NCBI GenBank assembly: GCA_964541895.1
Contig: CAZISM010000037.1
Coordinates: 1 to 44,009 of the forward strand
Reading direction: 5' to 3'
DNA: 44,009 bases
Source of the DNA: CAZISM01 sp964541895
Lineage (GTDB): Bacteria; Zhuqueibacterota; Zhuqueibacteria; Residuimicrobiales; Residuimicrobiaceae
The notes under the pieces are model-generated. The model was not told where the DNA came from and did not search any database. It worked only from the letters and a program-made list of their open reading frames with translations. The position numbers were made by a program, and so were the translations under genes. Within the stretch, counting starts at the first letter, position 1, and each line of letters starts with the position of its first letter. Shown here one piece after another: positions 42,457-44,009 of the stretch.

Positions 42457-43299
42457 TTACGATCGGCCATTCAAGAGAAAAGAGAGCATCGGTTTGACCA
42501 TCAGCAAGCGTAGTCGGGTACGCCAGTATTTTGCATAGTGAAATGTTTTAAGCGTATGCGTATAGGTGTGCAGATAGCTGTCCATTTGCGACGTGGAGGT
42601 CGGCTTTATTTCCAGCGTGATGGTGCCGCTGAAATGGGTGCTTTTCATCGCCTGGAGAAAAGGATCGACCGGCAAGCTCCCTTCCAGGCCAAAGGGCAAG
42701 TGGGCGTCTTCGTGCGGAAGGCAGTCGGACAGGTGCACGCTGCCGGCGAGCGGATGCCAGTGCCGCCATTGTTCGACCGGATCCATGCCGTCGATATAGA
42801 AATGGCAGGCGTCGAAGCAGAGCCCGGCCAGTTGCCGTCCCAGCGCAGATTTGACTTTCTGATAGTGCTCTTTGAACAGAGCCGACTGGCCGCCAAAAAT
42901 GTTTTCCAGGTATACGGGCAGGTCGAGATGGCGCAGATGATCGATCAATATTCGCCAGGCTTTTTCGCTCTGATCCGGACCTTCCGGCGGATGGACAACG
43001 GCGTGGCGGATATGCAGTGCTTCTTTTTCGCTGTTGAGTTGCAGGATGAGGTCCAGTATCTCTCTGCGGTGATCCGCGCTGGAAAAGTCATAGCCGTCTT
43101 CGTGCACAAACGGCAGATGAAAGGCGGTTTGCAGGTCGCCTATTTTTCTTCGCAGGTATTCGATGTCCGGAAGACTGCGCACGTTGAATTCTACAAACGA
43201 CATGCCGGCCGCGCGCATCGCCGTGACGATCATGGAGGGAGAAAGCCCCTGATAAGGCTCAACCGTAAAGCCGACTAGAGGATGCCTGTTCAATAACAA
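42457..43299 (-). CDS. TIM-barrel protein, sugar isomerase/endonuclease IV-like
   Basis: Up to 280 residues of the xylose-isomerase-like TIM-barrel superfamily. Probable metal ligands lie in VYLENIFGG (Glu), CFDACHFYID (Asp/His), SVHLSD (His) and TLEIKP (Glu), the usual order in sugar isomerases and endonuclease IV. There is no ATG near the start. TTG 43299 and TTG 43293 are both possible, and the GAAGG ribosome site suits 43293 better. It lies 16 bases upstream of the trehalase-like gene, so they form an operon with selB. Sugar epimerase is the likelier role but unproven. Confidence 0.78.
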   Translation of the reverse strand: MLLNRHPLVGFTVEPYQGLSPSMIVTAMRAAGMSFVEFNVRSLPDIEYLRRKIGDLQTAFHLPFVHEDGYDFSSADHRREILDLILQLNSEKEALHIRHAVVHPPEGPDQSEKAWRILIDHLRHLDLPVYLENIFGGQSALFKEHYQKVKSALGRQLAGLCFDACHFYIDGMDPVEQWRHWHPLAGSVHLSDCLPHEDAHLPFGLEGSLPVDPFLQAMKSTHFSGTITLEIKPTSTSQMDSYLHTYTHTLKTFHYAKYWRTRLRLLMVKPMLSFLLNGRS

Positions 43300-43322
43300 A
43301 CCTTCGATTCCGAATGTGCTGT

Positions 43323-43742
43323 TCAGGACTGGATAAGGACGCGGCCCATCATGAACAGCCAGTTTAGTGCCATCGATCCCAGGACCCAGCGAAACAGGTT
43401 TTGTTTTTCTGCTGCCGTCATGGAAACGGCGATGTTTCGTCCCCAGACAACACCGATGACGGAATTCAAGCCCCAGACCGCCAGTCCGATGTAGAGCAGG
43501 AAAAAGAACGGATTGGCGAGGAATGCTTCAGGGAACTGAAAATGGCTGAGAAAAATTCCGGAGTGTGTGGCACCACAGGCAGGACAGGGAAGTCCCGTCA
43601 GGATGCGAAACATGCAGGGGGGTATAAAACGATCCAAATGGGGGAAACATCGCGCACATACCCAGCCTATGACGCCGATCATCATATAGGCAAGCCCCAC
43701 CAGGAGTTCTGAAAAATGTCTGGAACGAAATAAAAGTTTCAT
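43323..43742 (-). CDS. DUF2752 membrane protein
   Basis: A 139-residue inner-membrane protein with three or four hydrophobic segments. The DUF2752 signature, CMFRILTGLPCPACGATHSG, carries the paired cysteines. The family has no established function. It lies 23 bases upstream of the TIM-barrel gene on the same strand and so heads the DUF2752-TIM barrel-trehalase-selB run. The 228 bases between it and the next, divergent, gene are AT-rich and hold no other supported gene. Confidence 0.88.
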   Translation of the reverse strand: MKLLFRSRHFSELLVGLAYMMIGVIGWVCARCFPHLDRFIPPCMFRILTGLPCPACGATHSGIFLSHFQFPEAFLANPFFFLLYIGLAVWGLNSVIGVVWGRNIAVSMTAAEKQNLFRWVLGSMALNWLFMMGRVLIQS

Positions 43743-43970
43743 GCAAAAGTATGTAAAGACGTCCGTGCCATAAGATAAGACCCCGGAATGTTAAAAGCAA
43801 GTCATAAAACATCCCGGCGAAAGAGTGCGTTCTGATTCTGTGATGTCGAAACGGCTCCACAGCGACACGACTCTTGGCCCCGCCGGGTTCTATCGGCTTT
43901 TTTATTGCATTCCTCGAAAAATTTTGATAAGTTATAAGCTAAAAAGCAAATAATGTTGATGGGATCTGTC

Positions 43971-44009
43971 ATGAAGAAACTTCAATGCGTGGTATTGGGT
44001 GCTACCGGT
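43971..44009 (+). CDS. Start of a dehydrogenase gene, probably aspartate-semialdehyde dehydrogenase
   Basis: Only 13 codons lie in the window: MKKLQCVVLGATG, a Rossmann opening with GATG. This matches the N-terminus of aspartate-semialdehyde dehydrogenase (Asd), but N-acetyl-gamma-glutamyl-phosphate reductase (ArgC) and other NAD(P)-binding proteins begin similarly. GATGGGATC upstream gives a modest ribosome site. Confidence 0.5.
   Translation, partial: MKKLQCVVLGATG

Noticed and set aside
1..44009. CRISPR arrays, insertion sequences, prophage genes, tRNA or rRNA genes.
   Set aside because: I saw no regularly spaced repeats, transposase, integrase or phage structural genes, and no tRNA-like cloverleaf or rRNA sequence.

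Overview
The window looks like a scaffold of a metagenome-assembled genome from a GC-rich, probably anaerobic, Gram-negative-type bacterium. Indications are a four-subunit 2-oxoacid:ferredoxin oxidoreductase, Tat-exported sugar-active enzymes, SSS sodium symporters, a sigma-54 activator, a selenocysteine elongation factor and a yceD-rpmF-plsX-fab operon. The gene mix recalls uncultured FCB-group lineages such as KSB1, Calditrichota or Latescibacterota, but no marker here fixes the phylum. Three runs of exactly 100 N (11674-11773, 36375-36474, 39265-39364) are scaffold gaps of unknown true length; each interrupts one or two genes.

Layout. (1) 1-13719, carbohydrate and uptake region: a HEAT-like exported protein (partial) and a Gfo/Idh/MocA oxidoreductase face away from two SSS symporters, a 42-residue membrane protein and a GH109-type NAD-dependent glycosidase. 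A secreted neutral-ceramidase-fold protein, a Tat-exported DegT-type aminotransferase, an SPL-like radical SAM protein with a helix-hairpin-helix tail, an unknown protein and a secreted GH116 enzyme follow. (2) 13980-20774, housekeeping: dusB, a cyclic-2,3-diphosphoglycerate-synthetase-like GTPase overlapping carbamate kinase, korDABC-type genes and ndk. (3) 20855-29059, lipid operon: yceD, rpmF, plsX, fabH, fabD, fabG, acpP, fabF, rnc and an acyl-CoA dehydrogenase, with a terminator after acpP and a strong one at the end. (4) 29259-30684: a YigZ/IMPACT protein, a cysteine-rich protein and a membrane-anchored unknown. (5) 31105-38747: a Rab/Ras-like small GTPase, a PAS-AAA+ sigma-54 activator and a GH38 alpha-mannosidase in one tight operon, preceded by a near-consensus -24/-12 element, then tandem SGNH esterases and a secreted GH20 hexosaminidase. 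(6) 38801-44009: purC (broken by a gap), selB, a trehalase-like glycosidase, a TIM-barrel protein, a DUF2752 membrane protein and the first 13 codons of a likely asd gene.

How it fits together. The glycosidases (GH109 alpha-GalNAc, GH20 beta-HexNAc, GH38 alpha-mannose, GH116 beta-glucose/xylose), SGNH esterases and symporters suggest a scavenger of complex glycans or glycoconjugates. Ferredoxin-linked 2-oxoacid metabolism and acyl-CoA chemistry would lie downstream. The most unusual local system is the small GTPase plus sigma-54 activator pair: its GTPase has a degenerate G3 motif and its activator has GAFTNA in place of GAFTGA.
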